Below are positions 56,368 through 64,000 of a DNA stretch of 64,000 nucleotides, piece by piece. Each line of letters starts with the position of its first letter. The stretch's first letter is position 1. Source of the stretch: Planctomycetota bacterium (GTDB taxonomy: Bacteria > Planctomycetota > Planctomycetia > Planctomycetales > Planctomycetaceae); contig JAEZFD010000062.1 of assembly GCA_023417655.1 (NCBI GenBank), positions 1 to 64,000 on the forward strand, given 5' to 3'. The notes beneath the pieces are model-generated. The model was not told the origin of the DNA, made no database searches, and saw nothing but the letters and a program-made list of their open reading frames with translations. A program made the position numbers and the translations under genes.

Positions 56368-56766
56368 CTACATCCGGAGCAATTTGACCTGTTGAGAATA
56401 ATGGCTCACCAGGACTTCCTCTTCAGAATTGAGGACGTCCTTTGCGATGTTCCTGGCGAGTGTCTTGATCTGACTTTCAAAGTTGCCGTCAGACAGCTTC
56501 TGCGCACGAATGATCAGCAGCCGGACAATGATGGTTCGTTCTTCATAGATGCGGTTCTGCCCGCGAAATGCTCCGTCGGCCTCATAAAGCGAGAAGCCGG
56601 TGATTGTCGGCTCTCCCAGCGACTCGGAAAAAGCGGGATCGGATTCGAGGCGGCCGACGAGAAATTCATAAAGGGCCGAAGTGACGCGAAGATTCTTCGG
56701 AACGTAGATCTCGATGCATTCCCGGATCTCATTGAGAAGCTGCTTCCCATCCTGATCACGAGTCAT
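56368..56766 (-). CDS. conserved-looking hypothetical protein
   Basis: A 132-residue cytoplasmic protein, mostly helical, with central YEFLVGRLESDP and REIL-like segments. It has no signal peptide and no known motif. The ATG at 56766 is used; the frame runs on to a GTG at 56796. It directly follows the small membrane-protein gene, so the two are probably one operon. Function unknown. Confidence 0.65.
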   Translation of the reverse strand: MTRDQDGKQLLNEIRECIEIYVPKNLRVTSALYEFLVGRLESDPAFSESLGEPTITGFSLYEADGAFRGQNRIYEERTIIVRLLIIRAQKLSDGNFESQIKTLARNIAKDVLNSEEEVLVSHYSQQVKLLRM

Positions 56767-56809
56767 GGGGATCTCACGGATCTGCAGTAACGACACGAGA
56801 TTCTGAAAT

Positions 56810-57118
56810 TTACAGAGACCGGGAAGTAACCGTTTCGGACTGTGTGGTCTCTGTTTTCACAGGCACAGCTTGCCGGGAGACTTTTGTGCCCTGAACTCTC
56901 GGCCAAGCCGTCAGTCCGACCCCGAACAGGATCGCGATGAGCAGGGCATAGTGCATCCACAAGTAGGGAATTCCCAGTCGCTTCGCAGTAAACAGTCGGA
57001 AGCTCCGTTCATGGCATAAACGGCAACGAATAGGTCTGTGTAGAAACAGAAGTGCCGGAAAATCGCTCAGCCTGAAATGCGACGGACGGAAGTCATCATC
57101 AAACGAATCAAAACACAT
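56810..57118 (-). CDS. small hypothetical membrane protein
   Basis: A 102-residue protein with a Cys/His cluster (RCRLCHE, ~31-37), a single membrane helix (~56-72; YALLIAILFGVGLTA) and a Ser/Thr-rich tail. GGGAG is eight nt upstream of the ATG at 57118, which makes it likely to be translated. It is upstream of the 132-residue gene with a 43-nt gap to that gene's preferred start. No family is recognised. Confidence 0.65.
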   Translation of the reverse strand: MCFDSFDDDFRPSHFRLSDFPALLFLHRPIRCRLCHERSFRLFTAKRLGIPYLWMHYALLIAILFGVGLTAWPRVQGTKVSRQAVPVKTETTQSETVTSRSL

Positions 57119-57592
57119 TCACGCCACTCCCTTTTTGCCTGGACAGTTGCAATCTTGGGAAGCTTCCCTAGGCGTGACCGCAAGGGCCCAGTTTTCCACG
57201 CACACGAGCGGCAACGAAGTGCGAGCGCAGAAACCCCAAACGTTGTCATTAATTGAGTCTTCCCATGTTGTGGCTGAAAAGGGGCGGAATGCAAGAACCA
57301 TTTCCGTGAATTCGTCGTTAAGGTCTTCCCTTTTTGAACTGAACATTGTTTCAGTGATTCTCATTCCGGAGCCCTACTGACCAACTCGGGGGAATTTTCT
57401 TGAGAGAATCCGCGTCATAGAGCAGGGTGGACAAATGAGTCTCTTCTGATGTGGTGGCTTTTGCTGAGTCCCACTCTTGAATGGATTGCTCTGATTTTGT
57501 GGCTGACAATTCTGCAATTGATCACCAACGGCTATATTTCACCCTGAAGATGTACAGCCTGGGCGGTTTGCAGGGATTTCAAGGAGAGTGTG
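57119..57592. other. divergent intergenic region
   Basis: About 470 bp between the small membrane-protein gene and the giant envelope-protein gene. It contains the AAGGAGAG ribosome-binding site of the latter at its end. No gene or RNA was recognised. Confidence 0.4.
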
Positions 57593-60500
57593 ATGGGGCG
57601 ATTGTTTCGACCTCTCGTTATTGCGGGGATCGGACTCATGCTCCTGCTGAGTCAGAGTGCTCTGGCCCAGCCTGAAGTTGGGAACGGATCGCCGAACGCC
57701 GCTGCAGTTGAGTCTGCAGCTCCGGTGTCCGAGCGAACGATCTACATCCCCTTCAAGGACTTGAATGCGGCGTTGGGATCGCCGTCTGCGAAGATCGTCC
57801 TTCCCTATCGGACCTATCAGGAACTGCAGGACCAGATTCGCAGTCATCAGCTGGAGAAGGTCAGCCCAGGTGCGATTCTGTCGAGTGCCAGGTATCAGGT
57901 GACGGCAGAGGAAAGCTTCGCCATCGTCGCCGCGACGTTGAAATTTGAAGTGCTGAGGCCGGGGGCGACTCTGCCGGTGAACTTTGCCGACGCGGCGATT
58001 GGCTCTGCAGTCCTGCCTGACGGATCCCTGCTCAGGGGCGACGGCGCAGGCAAATACACTCTGATCTTCCCGAAGGCCGGGACGCAGGTCGTTGATCTGA
58101 AACTGAGTGTGAGAATCTCTCAATCCCCTGCTGGGAGAGAGATAACGATCAATTGCCCTCTGTCGGCGGTGACCGAACTGGATGTCACAGTCCCACAGAC
58201 AGACCAGTTCATCGAGGTCACGCCGGACGCAGTTCAGTTGAAAGCCGATGCAGCTGAAGGCGACAAAGGAAGTCGGGCGAAAGCACAGCTCGGAGCAACG
58301 TCGAAGATTCAGGTGCGCTGGCACACCTCGACCAGTAATGCTCCTGAGATGAACCTGCTGACGAATGTGAACACTCAGACTCTGGTGACGATTGCCGATG
58401 GGCAAGTGCATACTCACAGCTGGCTGACCTATGACATTCTGCGAGGAGAGCTCAATCAAGTTCGCATCGCGATTCCGGCGGCGTCGCGACTGCTCGATGT
58501 CAGCTCTGAGACGCGGATTCGTAACTGGAAGGTTGAGAAGCAAAACGGAAACCAGATCGTCGTCGTGGACCTGCTGCAGCCGGTCACGAAACAGTTCCGC
58601 CTGGAACTCGATGCAGAGGCCAAGCTCGGGAATGACCCTGTCATCTTCGGCGGCACTCATGCTGAAGGAGGCTCGCTGGGAGTGCAGCCATTGGACGCCG
58701 TGCGGGTGAGCGGTCAATTGGCTGTCCGGCACTCGCCTGACCTGTCGGTCAACGTGAATTCGATGACTGGTCTGATCCGTCTCGATGCGAATGATGCGGC
58801 GCCGGTTCTGAAGGGAACGAATGCGCTTCTGTTTCGGTTTTATACGAACGATTACGCATTGAATCTAAGAGTTCAGCCGGTTCTGCCTCGAATCGGGGTG
58901 AACCAGCAGACAGCAGTTTTTCTGCGGAAAGACGATCTGCGTTTTGAAGAGCAGTTCCAGTTTCAGGTGGAACGCATTGGTGTCTTTGAACTGAAACTCC
59001 GTCTCCCCGCTGACGTCACAATCGACAATGTGACCGGGAAAAATGTGAAAGGGTTTCGGATCCATGAGGGGATTCTGACCATCGAACTGAATGAGCAGGT
59101 GCTGGGAACAATTCCTGTGCTCCTGACCGGCCGTCGTCCGCTGCCTGAGGCGGGTGGTCAGGAATTCCCGCTGCCAGTATCAACACCGGAAGGCGTTGAA
59201 CGCAGCGATGGTGTTGTGGTGGTGTATTCCCGCGATGCTCTCGAAGTGCAGACTCCACTGGAGTCGGTGCAGTCGGCTCAACCGATGGCGATTCATGCTG
59301 CCCAGCAACGTGAGGGACAGACCCCAGTTTCAGCCTGGAGCTATAGCCGACATCCTGTTGTGATTCCGGTTCGTATTCAGCAGAAGCCGACCCGACTGTC
59401 GGCGACTGTTGAGACACTAGTGGACGTTCAGCCTGAAATCACTCGGGTGAAATCCACTGTCGACTTCCTCGTGGAACAGTCCCCGGTGAACACCTTCCGG
59501 ATCGAAGTCCCGGGGTCGATTTCCGCAAAGCTGCAGATCGACGCTGTGACAGAAGGAGGAGTCGCTCTTCGTCAGAAGGTCGCTTCCGAGCCGGTCGACG
59601 GCAAAGTGATCTGGACAATGACGATGCAGAGTCCTGTTCAAGGACACCAGAAGTTCAATCTGGTTTACGACCTGCCGACAACGTTGATCACTGGAGCGGA
59701 TGCCGCCGCCGGAGGAACTGTGTTCCCGCTTCCGCGACCGCTGGGACTGGTGAATTCCGAAGGAACGGTCACGACTCCGATTGCGACTCATTATGGTGAA
59801 GTCGCGGTGCAAAAAGATCGGGGACTCTCTCTGACATCTGCGCAGGGAACAACGCTGGAACAGGTCGATCCGCGCGAACTGAAGCTCATCACTCAACCAG
59901 CGTCGCTGGCATATCGCTATTACCGGGACGATGCGGAACATCCTGCGACGGTTGCGGTCGCGACCCAGCGATTTGAGGTCCAGAACGTCGTCTCCACCAT
60001 TATTTCGCAGGGCCTCGTCGAGATCGTGACGAGTCAGGACTCGCAGGCGACCTATCGTTGCCGCTATCGGGTGCAGACGTCGGAACGCCAGCGTCTCCTC
60101 GTGGCCCTCCCTGAGAATCTGGAAGTGCTGAGCATTTTGCTGAACGATCGCGATGTCAAACTCGAGAAGGCCGGAGTCACACTGCCGCAGGATTTAAAAC
60201 TCTTTAGTCCTTACTGGCTGAATATTCATCGGCCTGAGAACTCTGATGTTCCGTTTATGTTGAGCTTCCAGTTCCTGTGGAATGTGAATCCTGCCCTCGG
60301 CGAGAGCCAGTTCGGCAGCGGTAAACTGCAGCTCCCATTGCCGGTGGTCGACGTGCAGGGACACGGCGTTGTGCAGGAGTTGAAAGTCGTGATCTGGGTT
60401 CCAGAGAAGTACCGCCTCGTCGGAAATGCGACTCCGTTCCAGCTGCAGACGGTTCCCACCCCTCTGCAAAGCATTCGTGGACGAAAGCCGGATCGCAATG

Positions 60501-60982
60501 TCGCGGCCGTTGAATCATGGATTGCGGACGGGAAATCGGCGACTCCAGGAACAATGCAGTTCCCGACGGAAGGGCGAGAACCCTATATCTATACAACCCT
60601 CGGGCAGGCCTCGCAGATAGAAGTCCGCTGGTGGCACCGACTTGGTATGACCGTCATCTTCAGTGTCGCCGCGGCGCTCATTGGCTGGACATTGTTGGGA
60701 ACGAGCTGGGAAAACCGTCTCGGCGTGCTGCTCTGCTTCGTGTTCATTGCCGCCCTGTATGGAATGGCAGATCAGTCCGGTTTGTACGAAGTGGTTTCGG
60801 CTGCAAAGTACGGGCTGGCGCTGATTCTTGCGATCTGGCTGTTACACAGTCTGCTTCGTCGCCCCGACCTCCGCAGAACGAAGGCTTCGGCCGCCCGTCC
60901 TGCTCCCGTCGTTGAAGACGCCGGTGGGAAGAATGATGCCCCTCCGTCATCAGGTGAAGATGCGGTTTCCCCCGGTCACTAA
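57593..60982 (+). CDS. giant envelope protein with C-terminal membrane helices
   Basis: A 1129-residue exported protein. A signal peptide (about residues 5-25, LVIAGIGLMLLLSQSALAQ) precedes a very long region of beta-rich repeats, with YIPFKDLNAAL near the start and repeated pairs of VNTFRIEVPGS-like strands, suggesting several beta-sandwich domains. The C-terminus (~1020-1095) has three membrane helices (GMTVIFSVAAALIGWTLL, VLLCFVFIAALYGM, YGLALILAIWLLHSLL) and a charged tail. No enzyme motif. AAGGAG is six nt before the ATG; a GTG lies three bases earlier. A related large gene follows directly. Planctomycete-type, undescribed to my knowledge. Confidence 0.82.
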   Translation: MGRLFRPLVIAGIGLMLLLSQSALAQPEVGNGSPNAAAVESAAPVSERTIYIPFKDLNAALGSPSAKIVLPYRTYQELQDQIRSHQLEKVSPGAILSSARYQVTAEESFAIVAATLKFEVLRPGATLPVNFADAAIGSAVLPDGSLLRGDGAGKYTLIFPKAGTQVVDLKLSVRISQSPAGREITINCPLSAVTELDVTVPQTDQFIEVTPDAVQLKADAAEGDKGSRAKAQLGATSKIQVRWHTSTSNAPEMNLLTNVNTQTLVTIADGQVHTHSWLTYDILRGELNQVRIAIPAASRLLDVSSETRIRNWKVEKQNGNQIVVVDLLQPVTKQFRLELDAEAKLGNDPVIFGGTHAEGGSLGVQPLDAVRVSGQLAVRHSPDLSVNVNSMTGLIRLDANDAAPVLKGTNALLFRFYTNDYALNLRVQPVLPRIGVNQQTAVFLRKDDLRFEEQFQFQVERIGVFELKLRLPADVTIDNVTGKNVKGFRIHEGILTIELNEQVLGTIPVLLTGRRPLPEAGGQEFPLPVSTPEGVERSDGVVVVYSRDALEVQTPLESVQSAQPMAIHAAQQREGQTPVSAWSYSRHPVVIPVRIQQKPTRLSATVETLVDVQPEITRVKSTVDFLVEQSPVNTFRIEVPGSISAKLQIDAVTEGGVALRQKVASEPVDGKVIWTMTMQSPVQGHQKFNLVYDLPTTLITGADAAAGGTVFPLPRPLGLVNSEGTVTTPIATHYGEVAVQKDRGLSLTSAQGTTLEQVDPRELKLITQPASLAYRYYRDDAEHPATVAVATQRFEVQNVVSTIISQGLVEIVTSQDSQATYRCRYRVQTSERQRLLVALPENLEVLSILLNDRDVKLEKAGVTLPQDLKLFSPYWLNIHRPENSDVPFMLSFQFLWNVNPALGESQFGSGKLQLPLPVVDVQGHGVVQELKVVIWVPEKYRLVGNATPFQLQTVPTPLQSIRGRKPDRNVAAVESWIADGKSATPGTMQFPTEGREPYIYTTLGQASQIEVRWWHRLGMTVIFSVAAALIGWTLLGTSWENRLGVLLCFVFIAALYGMADQSGLYEVVSAAKYGLALILAIWLLHSLLRRPDLRRTKASAARPAPVVEDAGGKNDAPPSSGEDAVSPGH

Positions 60983-61060
60983 AGATCTTTGCTTTTGTTC
61001 CGGACTGCATCCGGCGATTGCTCATTCAGGTTGAGACCTCCAGTCGCAACGAGTTCTGCC

Positions 61061-64000
61061 ATGCGTCGATCCCTGTCATCTGAAATCTCGACGTTGCCGC
61101 AGCCACGGCGTGTTGTAAGTGCGTGCCTGCTGGCTGCCGCAATCGTCGTCTGTTTAACAGGAACATCGCAGGCCGAGGACGGAGCCATAAAACCGGCTGT
61201 TGAAGCCGGTCCGTTCTCGCTGGATCGTGTCGACCAGATTTATATCCCGGCCGACCTGCTTGAGTCTGTGATCGACCGCGATGGAAACGGCTCAGTCCTC
61301 CTCTCCCGGTCTGAGTTCGAAAAGCTGCTGGCGACAGCTCGCTCTGCTGTTCCCGTTGGAGGAGCCGATCAGCGAATCCCTGTGCTTGGTGCCAGTCGCT
61401 ATGACGCCCGTATTAACAGTGGGCGACTCGAAGTGGATGCGGAACTGGCTGTGACGACGCAGTCACCGGCAAGCACCCTCGACTTCGCAATCGGGAACTG
61501 GAACATCGAATCCGCGAAGCTGGGTGATGAACCGGCGACGCTCGGGAGAATGCAAAACAAAAGTGATCAGGTGAGACTCTTCCTGCCGGAACCGGGAACT
61601 CACCTGCTGAAGTTAAAGCTGTCGACCGCGTTACAGGTTTCAGGGAGTGATCAACTTGCCCGGCTCGCCTTGCTGAATGGCTCAAGTGGAGAAATTCAGC
61701 TTCGCCTGCCTGAAGGTAAATCATTGCTGGTGAACGGTCTGCAGGTGACTCGGCCTGCTCCACTGGATCAACCGGCGGACTACGTGGTCCCGGTCGGGGG
61801 GCTCACTCAACTCGAGATTCGGGTAACCGATCGAACCCAATCGGCGCGGACGGACTCACTCACGTTTGCCAACACGGTCTATGGCATTCGCATTCTGCCA
61901 GGGGAGGTCAGCTGGAGTACATCAACTCAGCTGGACGTTTACGGGCGGCAGATTGATCAGTTGATCTGCTCGATCCCCCGTCAGCTGGAGATTACAGGTG
62001 TTCAGTCTGAAGGACTGGAGTCGTGGCTGCTGGAAGACGATGAGAGCCGACCGACGGTGACCCGATTGAAGTTAAAGTATCGGACTCCGTTCGATGGAAA
62101 TCGGCAGATTGCCATTCAGGGAATTCTTTCTCCTGCCCTTGGACAGCCTTGGGACGTTCCGCAACTGGTACTTCAGGATGTGACCACACACACGGGCCTG
62201 CTGCTGATCTGGCAGCCGGAACAGATCAGACTGCAGACCATTCAACAGGCAGAGGCACGTGCGGTTCCTGTTCCTAAGCGAGCGGGACAACTGATGGCGG
62301 ATCAACCTACGCTGGCTTATGAAGTCTGGCGAGATGACTTCACTCTGCAATTCCTGACCTCATTAAAAGACAGTCCTCTGCAGGCCGCGATTTCGCAAAT
62401 CCTGCTGATCGAAGAGACCGGATTACGACTCCTGTCGACGGTGACTCTTGAACCCCGGCGCGCTCCCGTCTTTGACGTGCGACTGCGGGTTCCGGCAGGC
62501 CTACGAATTGAATCCGTCTCTGCCGCAGGATCGCCGTTGACGTGGGAGGGCATTCCTGCGGATGCAGGATTACAGGATCTGAAGATCACTCTTCCCGTTC
62601 CGCTGAAACCGGGGGAATCGCTCACCCTTTCCATGGAAGCCCGACAGACTCCCGAACAGTGGCCGATCAAGCAAACGCCAGTCACGATTCCGTTTCTGGC
62701 TGCCCGATTGATGAACACTGATATGGTCGAAGTGCTGTACGGCGTTTGTGCGCCGCAAATGCTGGAAGTGGCTCCGCTGGAAGTCGTGGGACTGGAAGCT
62801 GCGAGCGGCGTGGATCTGGCTCTGTTGAGTCAGCGTGTCCAGCAGGTAGGCGCTGAGCTTCGTCTTGGGTTTTCGGGGCAGGAGCTGACCTATCAGGGGC
62901 AGCTGCAGATTACCCGTCGCCCCGGGACAGTGAACGTTGATACGGTTTCCCTCTTTGAGGTCGATCGTGAAACGGTATCGACACATCTGGTAAGTCGACT
63001 GTCTGTTGCCGGCGGTGGCCTGCGGACGCTCACAGTTGAAGTTTCTGAAGAGGCGGGAGATCAGGTCCGGTTCACTCTTCATCCTGCGAACGATCAGGCA
63101 GTCCCTGCCATGCTGATCGAACAGGTGCCTGGCAACCCAATGGAAGGGAGACGTCCCTGGTTACTGACGTTCGATCGCCTGCTGCAGGGAGACTACTTTC
63201 TGCGGACACTGGTTTCGCTTCCCCGTGGGACTGCGACCGAGTTCTCTCCCGTGAAGGTCTCGTTCCCGCAGGCGACATCGCAGAGTGGAGCTCTTGCAAT
63301 CTCGGCTCAGGAAGATGAGGAAATTCGGATCGTCGCACAAGGAGCAGGAGGTCTGGCTTTGCAGGTGATCGACCCGATTGATTTTCCTGCTCCTTCAACA
63401 TGGCCGACGAATCGGCTGGTCGCGGGCTATCGTTACGCGCAGCCCGGCTGGAACGTTCAGGTGTCCGTTGTTCCCTTTACGCGGGCTCCTGTGCCGTCAG
63501 CTATCGGGCAGGAACTGAACCTGACGAGCCTATGGGAATCAGGGAGTGAAGTTCAGCATCTGGCCCGGTTGAAGTTTCAAGCGGTTGGAATGCAGAGTCT
63601 GGTTGTGAATTTGCCGGAACACGCTCGACTCTGGTCCGCCCTTGTCGACCAGAGTCCGGTCGAAATTCGTCACTCAGGGCAGAGCCTACTGGTCTCACTG
63701 AGCCCGCTGGCTTCGAATGCGTCGCACGAACTGAAGCTGCTTTACAGCACTGCACCGGCGTCGACGGAAGACGAGTTTCGAGCTGCAGCGCCTGAGTTTT
63801 TCGTGACGACAGGACGTGGCGACAATGAGCCGTTGACGGTCCTGTCGCAATCATGGGATCTGCACTATCCCGAGGATCTGCTGGTCCTCGACGTTCAATC
63901 TGAATATCAACCAGCAAAACCACTGACGGCGCCAACCTGGACCGCTCGCCTGTGGGATCAGTTGTCTCATTTGAAACTGTCACACACCGTTCTGGCAGCC
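61061..64000 (+). CDS. giant envelope protein, partial, companion of the preceding gene
   Basis: Open from the ATG at 61061 to the window end (980 codons, no stop). After a signal peptide (LLAAAIVVCLTGTSQAED) it is a long beta-rich repeat protein. Its start, DQIYIPADLLESVI with a following LLSRSEFEKLL, is patterned like RTIYIPFKDLNAAL and TYQELQDQI in the gene before, so the two are probable paralogues. It starts 78 nt after that gene, probably in one operon. The C-terminus lies outside. Confidence 0.8.
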   Translation, partial: MRRSLSSEISTLPQPRRVVSACLLAAAIVVCLTGTSQAEDGAIKPAVEAGPFSLDRVDQIYIPADLLESVIDRDGNGSVLLSRSEFEKLLATARSAVPVGGADQRIPVLGASRYDARINSGRLEVDAELAVTTQSPASTLDFAIGNWNIESAKLGDEPATLGRMQNKSDQVRLFLPEPGTHLLKLKLSTALQVSGSDQLARLALLNGSSGEIQLRLPEGKSLLVNGLQVTRPAPLDQPADYVVPVGGLTQLEIRVTDRTQSARTDSLTFANTVYGIRILPGEVSWSTSTQLDVYGRQIDQLICSIPRQLEITGVQSEGLESWLLEDDESRPTVTRLKLKYRTPFDGNRQIAIQGILSPALGQPWDVPQLVLQDVTTHTGLLLIWQPEQIRLQTIQQAEARAVPVPKRAGQLMADQPTLAYEVWRDDFTLQFLTSLKDSPLQAAISQILLIEETGLRLLSTVTLEPRRAPVFDVRLRVPAGLRIESVSAAGSPLTWEGIPADAGLQDLKITLPVPLKPGESLTLSMEARQTPEQWPIKQTPVTIPFLAARLMNTDMVEVLYGVCAPQMLEVAPLEVVGLEAASGVDLALLSQRVQQVGAELRLGFSGQELTYQGQLQITRRPGTVNVDTVSLFEVDRETVSTHLVSRLSVAGGGLRTLTVEVSEEAGDQVRFTLHPANDQAVPAMLIEQVPGNPMEGRRPWLLTFDRLLQGDYFLRTLVSLPRGTATEFSPVKVSFPQATSQSGALAISAQEDEEIRIVAQGAGGLALQVIDPIDFPAPSTWPTNRLVAGYRYAQPGWNVQVSVVPFTRAPVPSAIGQELNLTSLWESGSEVQHLARLKFQAVGMQSLVVNLPEHARLWSALVDQSPVEIRHSGQSLLVSLSPLASNASHELKLLYSTAPASTEDEFRAAAPEFFVTTGRGDNEPLTVLSQSWDLHYPEDLLVLDVQSEYQPAKPLTAPTWTARLWDQLSHLKLSHTVLAA

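Noticed and set aside
57539..58732. 397-residue minus-strand frame.
   Set aside because: Antisense to the giant envelope gene; Arg-rich and without domains.
1..64000. CRISPR arrays, insertion sequences, prophage and toxin-antitoxin pairs.
   Set aside because: No repeat-spacer pattern, transposase, integrase or recognisable toxin/antitoxin was found by reading.

Overview
The window looks like chromosomal DNA of a planctomycete (Planctomycetota), probably of the Planctomycetaceae group. This rests on protein content: several large secreted proteins of planctomycete type, a Ser/Thr kinase fused to an RDD membrane domain, an inverse autotransporter with a beta-helix passenger, an ExbD next to a prenyltransferase-repeat protein, a Tat-exported Gfo/Idh/MocA oxidoreductase, small pilin-like proteins, and many genes standing alone or in pairs. 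No rRNA, CRISPR array, insertion sequence or prophage was seen. The genus is not claimed.

Layout. 1-5.6 kb: tRNA-Gln(CUG) with terminator, an FAD oxidoreductase, a coiled-coil/zinc-ribbon protein, a cyclic-nucleotide-binding protein and glutamate dehydrogenase. 6-16 kb: 2Fe-2S ferredoxin, histone-deacetylase-like hydrolase, a secreted repeat protein, a STAS protein, a LOG-family protein, the overlapping ligA-nnrD pair, a DUF2185-like protein and an orphan ParA ATPase. 16-25 kb: ExbD plus a membrane-anchored alpha/alpha-toroid protein whose N-terminus looks like TonB, a PLP enzyme and a 1515-residue TPR/PQQ-propeller protein. 25-35 kb: a thioredoxin-like secreted protein, an archaeal-type PheS, the kinase-RDD fusion, the inverse autotransporter and a homocysteine methyltransferase-like protein. 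35-41 kb: a membrane protein, two nearly identical tandem pilin-like genes, envelope proteins and a 1.6 kb gap before rho. 41-48 kb, regulation: rho, a sigma-54 activator-like AAA+ protein, a DUF1003 protein, a sigma-70 factor and a DksA/TraR-type zinc-finger protein. 48-57 kb: serine hydrolase, leuC without an adjacent leuD, a site-2 protease homologue, a glycosyltransferase, an oxidoreductase, a beta-propeller protein and two small genes. 57.6 kb to the end: two consecutive very large envelope proteins, the second cut by the window edge.

How it fits together. Most genes are housekeeping or envelope functions and do not form one pathway. The most suggestive unit is exbD plus the toroid gene (16198-18884). 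The start codon and Shine-Dalgarno of the second gene sit on the end of the first, and the second protein carries a Ser-x3-His transmembrane helix and a Pro-rich periplasmic linker, as TonB does, but ends in a prenyltransferase/squalene-cyclase-like toroid. That reads as a proton-motive-force-coupled envelope machine that I do not recognise. Also worth study are the rho gene, whose usual N-terminal helical domain seems replaced by a long disordered R/G/N-rich region, and the tandem pilin-like pair.
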